This document shows positions 1 to 8,346 of a stretch of 54,022 nt of DNA, in pieces (the stretch's first letter is position 1; each line of letters opens with the position of its first letter). The DNA is from Mycobacterium sp. (GTDB taxonomy: Bacteria; Actinomycetota; Actinomycetes; Mycobacteriales; Mycobacteriaceae). The notes under the pieces were generated by a model. The model had not been told where the DNA came from. It searched no databases and saw only the letters and a program-made list of their open reading frames with translations. The DNA lies in the NCBI GenBank assembly GCA_025963385.1, contig JAOPUT010000168.1, positions 1 to 54,022 on the forward strand, written 5' to 3'. The translations under genes were made by a program, and so were the position numbers.

Positions 1-718
1 TGGCGACGGTCCAGCCGTCGTCGATCTCACCGATCACGTTGGTCTTGGGCACCCGCACCTCGTCGAAGAAGACTTGGTTCTGGATCTCCTCGCCGGATGT
101 CATGACGAGAGGCCTGATCTGGATGCCCGGGGACGTCATGTCGATGAGCACGAACGTAATGCCCTGCTGCTTCTTCCCGGCACGCGAGGTCCGGACCAGA
201 CCGAACATCCAGTTCGCTTCGCGGGCGTGCGTCGTCCAGATCTTGCTGCCAGTGCACACCAGGTCGTCGCCGTCATCGACCGCGGCCATGGAGAGTGCGG
301 CGAGATCGGACCCGGCCTCCGGCTCGGAGTATCCCTGGCAGAAGAACACCGCGCCGGTGAGGATGCGGGGGAGGAAGTAGCCCTTTTGAGCTGGTGTGCC
401 GTACTTGACGATCGCGTGCGCCACCATGCGAATGCCCATGGGTGACAACGAGGGTGCACCGGCAAGGGTTGTCTCACGGCTAAAGATGTAGTGCTGGGTC
501 AGGCTCCAGTCGCAGCCGCCGTGTTCGACCGGCCATGCCGGTGCCGCCCAACCGCGTTCGTGCAGGATGCGCTGCCATTCGAGGCTCGCGTCGTGGTCGC
601 TGTAGACACTGGTCATCAACCGGCCGGCTTCTCGCAGCTCCGGTGTCAGCTTCTCGTCGAGAAAGGTGCGCACCTCGTCGCGAAACGCGATGTCGGTCGG
701 TGACCACAGAAGGTCCAC
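1..718 (-). CDS. acyl-CoA dehydrogenase (FadE family), partial
   Basis: The N-terminal about 239 residues of a flavin-dependent acyl-CoA dehydrogenase that would oxidise an acyl-CoA to the 2,3-enoyl-CoA; the C-terminus lies beyond the window edge. The frame is open from a GTG at 718, preceded by a GGGGGCAGG ribosome site. Family hallmarks are visible: the helical N-terminal domain (LLWSPTDIAFRDEVRTFL), the mid-domain GYSEPEAGSDLAAL motif that contacts substrate and FAD, the CTGSKIWTTHA strand and the VFFDEVRVPKTNVIGE strand. Substrate cannot be inferred. The TetR gene just upstream on the same strand is its likely regulator. The catalytic base region is not in view. Confidence 0.9.
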   Translation of the reverse strand, partial: MDLLWSPTDIAFRDEVRTFLDEKLTPELREAGRLMTSVYSDHDASLEWQRILHERGWAAPAWPVEHGGCDWSLTQHYIFSRETTLAGAPSLSPMGIRMVAHAIVKYGTPAQKGYFLPRILTGAVFFCQGYSEPEAGSDLAALSMAAVDDGDDLVCTGSKIWTTHAREANWMFGLVRTSRAGKKQQGITFVLIDMTSPGIQIRPLVMTSGEEIQNQVFFDEVRVPKTNVIGEIDDGWTVA

Positions 719-765
719 TGCCTGCCCCCGTCGTTGGATACCGGTACAGGAGACAGTAAACCCAG

Positions 766-1428
766 CTATCCAGCTGCCTGCGGCGGCGGGTTCTGGCGCA
801 AGGCCTGGCGGGAGAGGAACTCGCGGTAGTAGTTCTGCGATTCGTCGGCGACGATGGCGGGCAGAAGCAACTCCCACGTGCGCGCGAAGCGGGCCCGCAC
901 ATCGGCTCCGTCGGCCAGCGCGCTGGAGAGCAGTTCGGCTCCCAGCATCCCGGCCACGATCGCGGAGCCGGTCGTCTCCGCATCCAGAGTCGAGCGCAGG
1001 TCACCCTCGGCGATGGCGGTCTTGATGCGCTCGACGAGTTCGTCCACGAGCATCTGGAATGTGCTCTTTGCTGCGGGGTTGAATCCGCCGAAGGTGCGGA
1101 GTAGCCGGGCTCCGGCGCGGACGACGCGGTCGGTGCCGAGCACGTCCGTCACGACGAACGAGCCGTGGATGACGTTCTCCATCGCGGGAGAGCTCGATCG
1201 CTCTGCCGCGCGAAAGGCACCCAGCAAGCTCTCCGAGCCCTCTTCGATGATCGCGGTCGCCAGCGCTTCCTTCGAGTCGAAGTGGTAATACAGTGCGCCC
1301 TTGGTCAATTCGGCGCGTTCGATGATGTCGCCCAAGCCGGCAGCGGGGTAACCGATCTCATTGATCAAGTCGACTGCGGAGTCGATGATCTTCCTGCGTG
1401 TCGCCTCGGATCGAGCCTGGCGCACCAT
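766..1428 (-). CDS. TetR-family regulator, gamma-butyrolactone-receptor-like (ScbR/ArpA type)
   Basis: A 220-residue one-component repressor. Residues 1-50 form the TetR helix-turn-helix (RQARSEATRRKII, then GLGDIIERAELTKGALYYHF), closely resembling the signature of the ArpA/ScbR autoregulator receptors of Streptomyces; the rest is a helical ligand pocket and dimer domain. I chose the ATG at 1428 because GGAGGTGC lies upstream at good spacing; an in-frame start 8 codons earlier lacks one. It lies between the acyl-CoA dehydrogenase downstream and a second, similar TetR gene 48 bp upstream on the same strand. The ligand is unknown; mycobacteria are not generally known to make butyrolactones, so an acyl-CoA or other acyl ligand is equally possible. 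Confidence 0.88.
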   Translation of the reverse strand: MVRQARSEATRRKIIDSAVDLINEIGYPAAGLGDIIERAELTKGALYYHFDSKEALATAIIEEGSESLLGAFRAAERSSSPAMENVIHGSFVVTDVLGTDRVVRAGARLLRTFGGFNPAAKSTFQMLVDELVERIKTAIAEGDLRSTLDAETTGSAIVAGMLGAELLSSALADGADVRARFARTWELLLPAIVADESQNYYREFLSRQALRQNPPPQAAG

Positions 1429-1476
1429 TTTCCAGCACCTCCGTCGATCCATCCGGGTGGCGGTCGTTGGTCGGGA

Positions 1477-2154
1477 TCATAGTTTGTTGGCGCCCAAGGG
1501 CGCGGCATTCTTGATCGCGAGTGCCGACCGGCGTCTGATGAAGTCCATCAGGTATGGCAGGCGATCCGGATTTGCGAAGCCCGGGAGGGCCACCAACAGG
1601 ATTGCCTCGAAATCCCCGATGAACTGCTCGGCGTCGTCGAGGTTACTCGTCTGGCGGACACCGAGGTACAGCGAGGTCAGCAGGCGGGCGACGTGTTCCG
1701 GATCGCACTCCGGTCGGATGTCGCCCTCGACGACACCGCGCTTGGCGATGTCGGCGAAGGTCTGAACCCAGTTCTCCGAAATCCTGGTCTGGAGGCCGTT
1801 GAAGCGGCCGATCGATTCGTAGAGGTTGATGGCCGCCCGGGTCAGATGGTGGCTCACGTCGGCCACCGCGATGAGGTACCCGTAGTCGATGAGCGCCTCG
1901 AGGCCACCGAGTCCGAGCGCGATCCGCTTGGCGGCGATGTCCCACGCCACCTCGAGGAGATGATCCACCACGGCAGTCGCGAGATCGAGTTTCGACCGGA
2001 AGTGGGTATAGAGGACGCCCTTGGTGACGTCGGCGGAGTTGACGATGTCGTCCAGGTTCACCTGGCTGTACGGCATGACGGCGAACTGGCGTGACGCGGC
2101 GTGCAGTATCAGCCGCCGGGCGGTATCGCCCCTGCCTTCCAAGAAATCCGTCAC
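1477..2154 (-). CDS. TetR-family regulator, second butyrolactone-receptor-like copy
   Basis: A 225-residue TetR protein with the DNA-binding helices near residues 6-55 (GRGDTARRLILHA, NLDDIVNSADVTKGVLYTHF). The C-terminal half (EGDIRPECDPEHVARLLTSLYLGV) resembles the ScbR-like group more than typical AcrR proteins. I placed the start at the GTG at 2154, which gives a standard short arm before the helix-turn-helix. The frame stays open to a GTG at 2238, but that extension covers a 14-bp direct repeat and reads as low-complexity, so it is probably leader DNA. It is codirectional with the TetR gene downstream; either may regulate the acyl-CoA dehydrogenase at the window edge or itself. Confidence 0.82.
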   Translation of the reverse strand: MTDFLEGRGDTARRLILHAASRQFAVMPYSQVNLDDIVNSADVTKGVLYTHFRSKLDLATAVVDHLLEVAWDIAAKRIALGLGGLEALIDYGYLIAVADVSHHLTRAAINLYESIGRFNGLQTRISENWVQTFADIAKRGVVEGDIRPECDPEHVARLLTSLYLGVRQTSNLDDAEQFIGDFEAILLVALPGFANPDRLPYLMDFIRRRSALAIKNAAPLGANKL

Positions 2155-2715
2155 CGGTCGTTCGGTCCTCACTTGTCGAACGTGCGTGGCCTCCGACTCG
2201 GGGGGGTGGCGCACTTCCCCGAGGGTGGCGCACTTCACACCTCGGCATACCTGTGGTCGGGCGAGTCCTCCCCTTCGATCGCAAGGTTGCCAGGACTTTT
2301 GGTCGCGTCCGTAGCCAATTTTGCTCCGGACCTTCCGTCAAATCTAGTGCTGCAGTTCATTCCAAAAGTATGTAAAGTACCCGTTGTGGCGACTTCCGGT
2401 CTGAAGCCAGCGCTCAAGGCGCCGAGTGTCGACGGTCGCCGTCGGCACGCCCGCCCCCGTCCTGCGGGGGTGCTCGGTGCCGCGTGCCCGGACTGCGTGA
2501 CGGACGCCAGCGGCAAACTCGATGCGCTCATTTATTCGACTACAGCAACGTCAATTGACGACGCTTACCCACGAATGCTCATTCACCGAAAAAGTGGCGC
2601 GAAGTGCGGCACTATGGCGATCGCAGCATGCGCAGCCGCTCTGCGGGACAGATCTTTCGCCATCTCTGGCAATTCATCAATCAGCCAACCAGCAATCGCG
2701 GAGTAAGTAACGCCT
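2155..2715. other. 561-bp intergenic region with repeat and palindrome
   Basis: No convincing gene. It separates the divergent TetR gene (minus) and FAD protein (plus) and is less GC-rich than its neighbours. It holds a 14-bp direct repeat GGGTGGCGCACTTC at 2204-2217 and 2223-2236 (19 bp apart, next to the TetR start) and a perfect 12-bp palindrome CGTCAATTGACG at 2549-2560. Both are candidate regulator sites. Short open frames here have no recognisable content. Confidence 0.6.
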
Positions 2716-3651
2716 ATGTGGGATACAGAAGTCGACGTCGCGGTCATCGGCGCTGGAATCGGGGGCCTGGCCAACGCCATCGCCACGGTGGACGCCGGTG
2801 GTGAGGTGATGCTGGTCGATGCCGCGCCCGCCTATCGTGGCGACGCGGCCCCGGTGGCGATCCGTGAACGAGTGATGGCCAAGCACAGCTCGCTGCTTCA
2901 CGACACACTGGACCTCGAGACCAACGAGTACTTCGCGGCGATCTCCGAGGGTCTGCTGGAGTCGGCGAACCTGGTCCGCGATGGTGCCGTGCCCCGGCGC
3001 GATGCGCGCAACCTGTCCAGGGACGAGGCGTTCCGCAGCCCGGTGGAGACCTTCGTGGGCGCTCGTCTGACCGCGTGGGCCGAGCAGTGCATAGCGTCGC
3101 CGTACGGTCTGCTCTACACCAGCACGAGCGATTGGCCCACCACCACGATGCGGTCGGCCAACGGCCAGTCCATCGAGGTCTTGTCGGTGGGATCGATGGA
3201 ATGGGCCGACGGCTTCGGTGCCGGCGCGTTGCGCCAGTGGCTGACCGAACAGGCGCGGGAACGCGACATCGAGGTGCAGACTTCCAGCGCGCTGGAACGA
3301 ATCGTGTTCGAGGAGGGGGTCATCGTCGGAGTCGTGCTGACGACCCCGGACGGCCCCTTGGCGGTGAGGACCCGGTACGGCATCACCTTCGCGCCTCACG
3401 ACCAGGATCCTGGCGACGACGAGCACGCCGACCTCGTCGCAGGTGATCGGCTGCACGTCTGCCTCGTCGGGCGGACCGCGAGCCGCTTCGGGCGGGTCGA
3501 GCTGTTGGCCACCGAGCCATTGGCGCCGTCGCGACCCACGTGCACCGGATCACGCCGTCAGCTGCGCGACGGGCTGCACGACGCCCGGCAGCCGGCGCTA
3601 GAGGGTTGGCGATGCGGAAAAATGCACGGGTACCCGGCCCTCGGCCAGTAG
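2716..3651 (+). CDS. FAD/NAD(P)-binding oxidoreductase of unknown substrate
   Basis: A 311-residue protein with an N-terminal Rossmann dinucleotide-binding motif (VIGAGIGGLANA, about residues 10-22) followed by the acidic end of strand 2 (VDAAP), typical of FAD-dependent dehydrogenases and monooxygenases. It is shorter than fumarate-reductase or ketosteroid-dehydrogenase type flavoproteins (about 500 residues), and the C-terminal third has no motif I recognise. The ATG at 2716 follows GGAGTAAG at good spacing. The gene is convergent with the downstream GGDEF-EAL gene and their coding ends overlap by 54 bp. The last 80 residues look protein-like (SRPTCTGSRRQL, EGWRCGKMHGYP), so I do not call a frameshift, but truncation relative to a larger family cannot be excluded. 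Confidence 0.7.
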   Translation: MWDTEVDVAVIGAGIGGLANAIATVDAGGEVMLVDAAPAYRGDAAPVAIRERVMAKHSSLLHDTLDLETNEYFAAISEGLLESANLVRDGAVPRRDARNLSRDEAFRSPVETFVGARLTAWAEQCIASPYGLLYTSTSDWPTTTMRSANGQSIEVLSVGSMEWADGFGAGALRQWLTEQARERDIEVQTSSALERIVFEEGVIVGVVLTTPDGPLAVRTRYGITFAPHDQDPGDDEHADLVAGDRLHVCLVGRTASRFGRVELLATEPLAPSRPTCTGSRRQLRDGLHDARQPALEGWRCGKMHGYPALGQ

Positions 3652-5454
3652 CGCGGCCATGTCCTCGCCGGTGAGCGGGTGGGAAAGCAGGAATCCCTGC
3701 GCCCGGTGACAGCCGTGATGCAACAGCGTCATCGCCGCGATCTGGGTTTCCACGCCCTCGGCCACCAGTTCCAGTTCGAATGCCTCGGCAAGGGCGATGA
3801 CCGCGCGCACGATCGCGAGATCGTCGGGGTTCGAGCCGAGCTCGGCGACGAAGCTTCGGTCGATCTTCAGTACGTCGACGGGCAGCGACTTGAGGTGTGA
3901 CAGCACGCTGAACCCGGTCCCGAAGTCGTCGATCGCGACCTGGACGCCCACGTCCCGCAGGCCGGCCAACGTGACGCTGGTGGTCTCCATGTCCTGAACG
4001 ACGACGCTCTCGGTGATCTCGAGGCAGACCGTGCCGGGGTCGAGCTGGAATTCGCGCATCACGGCCGCGACGGACTCCACGAATCCGTCGGTCACCAGCT
4101 GTACGGGTGACACGTTGACCCTGAGCACGATCCCATCGGCGACGCCGAGGCCACGCCATCTCGCGAATTCCTCGCACGCCGTGCGCAGCACCCAGCGCCC
4201 GAGGTCGCCGGCCAGATTGATGGACTCGGCGACCGCGATGAACACGGCAGGAGACAGCAGACCGCGGGTCGGGTGGTTCCACCGCACCAGGGCCTCGGTC
4301 GCGAGCACCTCGCCGGTCCGCATGTCCACCTCGGGGAGGTACTGCAGGAACAGCGCGCCGTTCTCGATGACGTCCTGGAGGTGAAGTTCGATGTCGTTGC
4401 GGTAGTCCGTCCGCAGGGACATCTCGTCGGAGAACACCGCGACCTGGTTGCCGCCGGCCCCCTTGGCTGCGAGCACCGCCTGGTCGGCTCGACGAAGCAG
4501 ATCCGAGGTGTTGTCGCGGCCCGGGGTCCCGACAGCCACCCCGATGCTCACGGTCCTGGTCAGCATCTCGCCGTCGATGGGAACGCGTTCGCGGAGCAGC
4601 GACAGCAGGTGGTTGGCCAGCTGTTCGGCCTCTGACGTCGTTGTCGGTGACGGAGGTATCACGACGAACTCGTCGCCCCCCAGTCGCGCGATCAGGGTCC
4701 CCTGCTCGGTGCCTTGCTCCAGTCGTTCGGCGATCACCCGGATGAACCAGTCACCGACGTTGTGGCCGAGGTAGTCGTTGATGGTCTTGAGGCGGTCGAG
4801 GTCGAGATACAGCGCAGAGACGGGCCCGGGACACCCGGCGGCGAGTCTGGCGTCGACATTGTCGATCAGGGCACGTCGGTTGTGCAGGCCCGTGAGATCG
4901 TCGTGTTCGGCGAGATAGCGCAGGCGTTCGTCGGCCTGCACTCTGGCTTGGACCTGCGCGAACAGCGTCGCGATGGCCTCAAGCGCGTTGAGTTCCTCGG
5001 GTTTCCACTCCCTGTCCCCGTACTTCACGAAGCCGAGCACGCCCGTCGTGAGATCACCAGACACCAGGGGGGTCCCCGCCATTGAGGTGAGCGGGATGCT
5101 GCGCCCTTCTTTGATCCTCTTCTGGTAGTCCTCGTTGTCCGGGCGGAACACCATCGGCTTCTTGGCGTGCTCTGCGAAGGCGAACACGGGGTCGGCGTCC
5201 TTGAAGTACACGACCTTGAGCGGATCGGGATCGGGGATGTCGGTCCGCGGCGGCCACTCGGCGACCAAGATCGATGCACGGATCGAGTGGTCGTTGTACC
5301 GCAGAAAACTGACGTCGACGTCGAAGTATTCGACCAGGCCGGCAAGCACTTGTTGGGACACCGCCGCAGACGTCGCCGCGTTGGTTGCCATGAGTTGGCT
5401 GGCAACGGAGGTCACCAGCCTGTCCAGGCTCAGGGGCGGTGTTTCTGCGGGCAC
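3598..5454 (-). CDS. dcpA: bifunctional GAF-GGDEF-EAL cyclic-di-GMP enzyme (Rv1354c/DcpA type)
   Basis: A 618-residue protein predicted to make and break cyclic di-GMP. A GAF sensor domain spans about residues 25-170. The diguanylate cyclase domain carries an intact GGDEF at 259-263. The phosphodiesterase domain carries EALVRW near 387, the ITES and DDFGTG metal and catalytic loops, and AEGVET near the end. Both active sites look intact. The usual inhibitory RxxD site just before GGDEF is absent (EQGT there), so product feedback may differ. Domain order, length and position downstream of a moeY-like gene match Rv1354c of M. tuberculosis and DcpA of M. smegmatis. The GTG at 5454 lies 4 bp after the upstream stop, so translation is probably coupled. 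Confidence 0.92.
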   Translation of the reverse strand: MPAETPPLSLDRLVTSVASQLMATNAATSAAVSQQVLAGLVEYFDVDVSFLRYNDHSIRASILVAEWPPRTDIPDPDPLKVVYFKDADPVFAFAEHAKKPMVFRPDNEDYQKRIKEGRSIPLTSMAGTPLVSGDLTTGVLGFVKYGDREWKPEELNALEAIATLFAQVQARVQADERLRYLAEHDDLTGLHNRRALIDNVDARLAAGCPGPVSALYLDLDRLKTINDYLGHNVGDWFIRVIAERLEQGTEQGTLIARLGGDEFVVIPPSPTTTSEAEQLANHLLSLLRERVPIDGEMLTRTVSIGVAVGTPGRDNTSDLLRRADQAVLAAKGAGGNQVAVFSDEMSLRTDYRNDIELHLQDVIENGALFLQYLPEVDMRTGEVLATEALVRWNHPTRGLLSPAVFIAVAESINLAGDLGRWVLRTACEEFARWRGLGVADGIVLRVNVSPVQLVTDGFVESVAAVMREFQLDPGTVCLEITESVVVQDMETTSVTLAGLRDVGVQVAIDDFGTGFSVLSHLKSLPVDVLKIDRSFVAELGSNPDDLAIVRAVIALAEAFELELVAEGVETQIAAMTLLHHGCHRAQGFLLSHPLTGEDMAALLAEGRVPVHFSASPTL

Positions 5455-5458
5455 TGAA

Positions 5459-7609
5459 TTAGCGTAGCGGTGCGGCGTCCATGTTGACGTTGCGTCTGCG
5501 GCTACGGACCGCGGCGGGTTCGGCGACCGACAGTCGCAGAACCAGGACCAGGAGGTCCTCACCACCGTCGGGGAGCCCAACCGCGGTGCGGAATCGGGAC
5601 CGCAGATCCGCCAGTTCGTCGGCGTGCTTCGGCGAGACCTCTTGCAACTCCTCGTCATTCGTGGCGTAGAGGAACGGCGGCGAGATCGGCTGCACCGCCA
5701 GGCCCAGTTCCTGCGCGGCGATCCACGTCGCCTCGACCGCCGATCCACCCCGCGCGTAGTCGGCTAGTCCGTGCCCTCGTACGCAGACGACGACGACCGC
5801 CGAGCTTGCGGCGAGTCCTGCGGCGGTGTCCTCACCGAGGGCCGTGCCGCCGTTCCACACCGCCAATTCCGCCATCACGTCGGCACGACGCAGGATCTCC
5901 AGGGCCATCTCCCCGCGGGGACCCAACCCCAGGCTCAGCACGTCGATCCCGGTGTTCGGGTCCTCGTCGCCCGGCCATCGCAGTTCGGACACCATCTCCT
6001 CGTGCAGTTTCGCGGTGAGGTAGCGGATGCGGTCGGCAGCGGCGAACACCGCGGCGACCTCGTCGATGTCGGCACGCGACGTCAGCACCCGAAGCCAGGC
6101 GCCTTCCCGCTGCGCGGCCGCCTCCAGCGTCTCGCTGACGCCGAGGGGGAGCGGCGCACCGGCCCCCCGATTGCGGTTGGTCTCCCGACGCAGCATCGCG
6201 CCGTACGACGCCGCCAGGTCGTCATCGGTACCTGGCGCCAGCCGGATGCGGGCCGCCAACGGGTAGGCACCCGTGGACTCCACGAAATCGACCTGCCCCA
6301 CGGCGCCGTGCGCGGCCGCGGCGACGCGGGCGTTGTACGCCGCGGCGCCCACGGCCACGGCACTTCCGCGTAGTCCGACGTCGATGGCGGACGTGCGGGC
6401 GGGATCCAGCCGGATCGTGACCTCGTCGGCAGTCGCTGCGACGGTCCACGGCTGCACGTTGCCGCCCGAGGGGGCACGCACCGCCGCAGTGACCACGGTC
6501 TTGATGAGATCTGCGGATTGCTCGGATGTCGTTGATTGATAGTCGGTTTCGTGATCCGCGAGCGCCGGGACGGCGTCGGGCGTCGCGATCTGGTCCAGTG
6601 CGGCTCCGGCGTCCATGCGAACCCGGCCTGACGAAAGTGGTTCGCAAAGACCGATTCTGCGGACGGCCTCTGCCACCGGACCAGCGCCGAGTGTCACGTC
6701 ACCGGCCAGCTGCGGCCACGTGACGACCGTGTGGCCCACCTCGAGGAGGGAACCCGCACCGCGTGCGGACAGCCCGGCGACTTCGATGAGCCGCAGCACG
6801 TAGGGGACCTTCTCGCCGGCACTCAAGCCCGCCAGCAACTCTGGGTCGATGTCCCCGAGCAGTCCATGGAAGATCGGCCGGTCGGGTTCGAGGTCGAAAC
6901 GTTCGACGTCGACCAGCCCACGATCGCTGGTCGCCATCAGGACGGGCAGCCGGTGCTTGCGGGCCGCCTGTCGGATGCGCACCTTCAGATCGAGGGAGTC
7001 GCACTCCTCGACCACGATGTCGAGACCGTCGAGGAATTCGGCGATGTTCTCTGCGCCGATGCCGGCAGGGATGGTCCGCACCGTGAGATAAGGGTCCAAC
7101 TCGGTGATTCTGCGGGCCGCGACGGTGGTCTTGTTGAGGCCGAGGTCGAAGACAGTCGCTGGGACCCGGTTCAGATTCGACAGTTCGAGGTCGTCGAAGT
7201 CGGCGAGTCGCATCTCGCCGCAGAGCCCTTGCATCGCGAGCGTGTGCGCCACGACATGGCCCGCGCTCAGGCCGATGACGCCGATGTGCAACCGCCCGAG
7301 GCGATCTTGTTCGTCGGCCGTGATCAGATTTCGGTTGCGGTCCAGCCGTAGCCGCCGGAACGACCGCGGGCCGAGGATCTTCACGACCGCCCGACGCCAC
7401 GGGTAGTAGACGAATCGGGGTGCCTCCGCGCGGATTTGGTCGTCGACCGTCTGACCCAGCTTGGTCAGCGCCGCTCTTTGGGCGGGAAATGAGTCGACGA
7501 AGTCGATCGTCGGGTCGGTCCGCAGCCTGGCCAGGACTTCGGCATCGCCGCCGTCACCAGGGTCGAGCACCCGTGCGACGCTGTCCGAGAAGGCGTCGTT
7601 TCCCGTCAC
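5459..7609 (-). CDS. moeY: ThiF/E1-like adenylyltransferase fused to nitroreductase (Rv1355c/MoeY type)
   Basis: A 716-residue fusion. Residues about 85-330 are an E1/ThiF/MoeB fold: nucleotide loop GVIGLSAG, then LADFDDLELSNLNR, which binds ATP and activates a C-terminal carboxylate in relatives. Residues about 395-716 are a nitroreductase-like FMN domain (AAVRAPSGGNVQPW). The zinc-binding Cys pairs of MoeB/ThiF are not apparent. The name MoeY comes from Rv1355c, which has the same size and architecture; a role in molybdopterin synthesis is by name only, and no moaD-like partner is nearby. The GTG at 7609 overlaps the upstream stop by 4 bp (GTGA), and the c-di-GMP gene follows after 4 bp, so the three genes form one operon. 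Confidence 0.85.
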   Translation of the reverse strand: MTGNDAFSDSVARVLDPGDGGDAEVLARLRTDPTIDFVDSFPAQRAALTKLGQTVDDQIRAEAPRFVYYPWRRAVVKILGPRSFRRLRLDRNRNLITADEQDRLGRLHIGVIGLSAGHVVAHTLAMQGLCGEMRLADFDDLELSNLNRVPATVFDLGLNKTTVAARRITELDPYLTVRTIPAGIGAENIAEFLDGLDIVVEECDSLDLKVRIRQAARKHRLPVLMATSDRGLVDVERFDLEPDRPIFHGLLGDIDPELLAGLSAGEKVPYVLRLIEVAGLSARGAGSLLEVGHTVVTWPQLAGDVTLGAGPVAEAVRRIGLCEPLSSGRVRMDAGAALDQIATPDAVPALADHETDYQSTTSEQSADLIKTVVTAAVRAPSGGNVQPWTVAATADEVTIRLDPARTSAIDVGLRGSAVAVGAAAYNARVAAAAHGAVGQVDFVESTGAYPLAARIRLAPGTDDDLAASYGAMLRRETNRNRGAGAPLPLGVSETLEAAAQREGAWLRVLTSRADIDEVAAVFAAADRIRYLTAKLHEEMVSELRWPGDEDPNTGIDVLSLGLGPRGEMALEILRRADVMAELAVWNGGTALGEDTAAGLAASSAVVVVCVRGHGLADYARGGSAVEATWIAAQELGLAVQPISPPFLYATNDEELQEVSPKHADELADLRSRFRTAVGLPDGGEDLLVLVLRLSVAEPAAVRSRRRNVNMDAAPLR

Positions 7610-8346
7610 TGCGCGACCGCGTGGTCGACGCGGTGCGCCTCGGCGTAATTGGACACCAGCCGCATCTCGTCGAGGATCTTTGGGAGTTGGTCCGGTGCCG
7701 CATGTTTGGCGAACGTGCGCCGGTCCCACCACATCATCTTCGTACGATATCTCTCATCCGGGTACGGTGTCGCGGGAATGGGTGCCACCACGGCTCCCGA
7801 GGTGCGCCACCGCTCGAGGACGTGCGGAGCGCAGGTCGCCATCCCGAACTGGACATCCAGCAAAGCCATGGCGTGGAAGATGGTGCGTGCCAGGGCGTAC
7901 GAAAGCCGCCGCGCACTGTCCCTGTCGTCCGTCGTCCACGCCGTCTTCATCTCGAGGACACCGAAGGGCGCGCGATCGTCGATCATCTTGCGAACCGCGG
8001 CGAGTCCCGCTTGTCCGGACCACTCGATCGACGCGTGAGAGTCGTCGGCCGACAGCAGGGGTCCCTTGGCGCGAAGGCCGCCGATGACGCGCCCCGACGA
8101 GTCGATCGTCGTCCAGAACATCGCGGTGTCAGCGCCGTCGGCGATGTCGGAGACGTCGATCGCCCGCTCGACGCCGTGTCGGCGGTAGCTTTGCTCGGCG
8201 CCGTGCAGGTACTCCTCCCATAGCGGGCGATCCAGCTCGGGTCGTGACAGCACCGTGGTGCATTCGGCATCGGGATCCCACCAGCTGATGTTTTCGGTGG
8301 GCGCACGGTCGGTCCAGAATCCGAATTGGAGCGGTTGAGGATGCAT
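7606..8346 (-). CDS. conserved protein, possible GNAT/FeeM-like N-acyltransferase
   Basis: A 246-residue soluble protein opening the operon with the ThiF-nitroreductase fusion and the GGDEF-EAL gene. I do not recognise it firmly. The central pattern (AMFWTTIDSSGRVIGGLRAKGP, then GVLEMKTAW, then a long helix) resembles the beta-strand core of GNAT, LuxI-type and N-acyl amino acid synthase (FeeM) proteins. If so, it would transfer an acyl group from acyl-ACP or acyl-CoA to an amine. There is no signal peptide or membrane segment. The ATG at 8346 has GAGGCAAGA just upstream; a longer frame to 8436 reads as non-coding. It occupies the place of Rv1356c relative to Rv1355c, but I cannot confirm orthology. 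Confidence 0.6.
   Translation of the reverse strand: MHPQPLQFGFWTDRAPTENISWWDPDAECTTVLSRPELDRPLWEEYLHGAEQSYRRHGVERAIDVSDIADGADTAMFWTTIDSSGRVIGGLRAKGPLLSADDSHASIEWSGQAGLAAVRKMIDDRAPFGVLEMKTAWTTDDRDSARRLSYALARTIFHAMALLDVQFGMATCAPHVLERWRTSGAVVAPIPATPYPDERYRTKMMWWDRRTFAKHAAPDQLPKILDEMRLVSNYAEAHRVDHAVAQ

Noticed and set aside
2235..2531. 98-codon minus-strand frame in the 2155-2715 gap
   Set aside because: No family resemblance, no convincing ribosome site and proline/arginine-rich composition; more likely intergenic.
2677..3456. 259-codon open frame on the minus strand
   Set aside because: Antisense to the FAD-binding protein with an obvious GxGxxG motif on the plus strand.
5455..5748. N-terminal extension of the GGDEF-EAL frame
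   Set aside because: It is Arg/Ser-rich shadow sequence inside the moeY-like gene; the GTG at 5454 just after the moeY stop is the sensible start.
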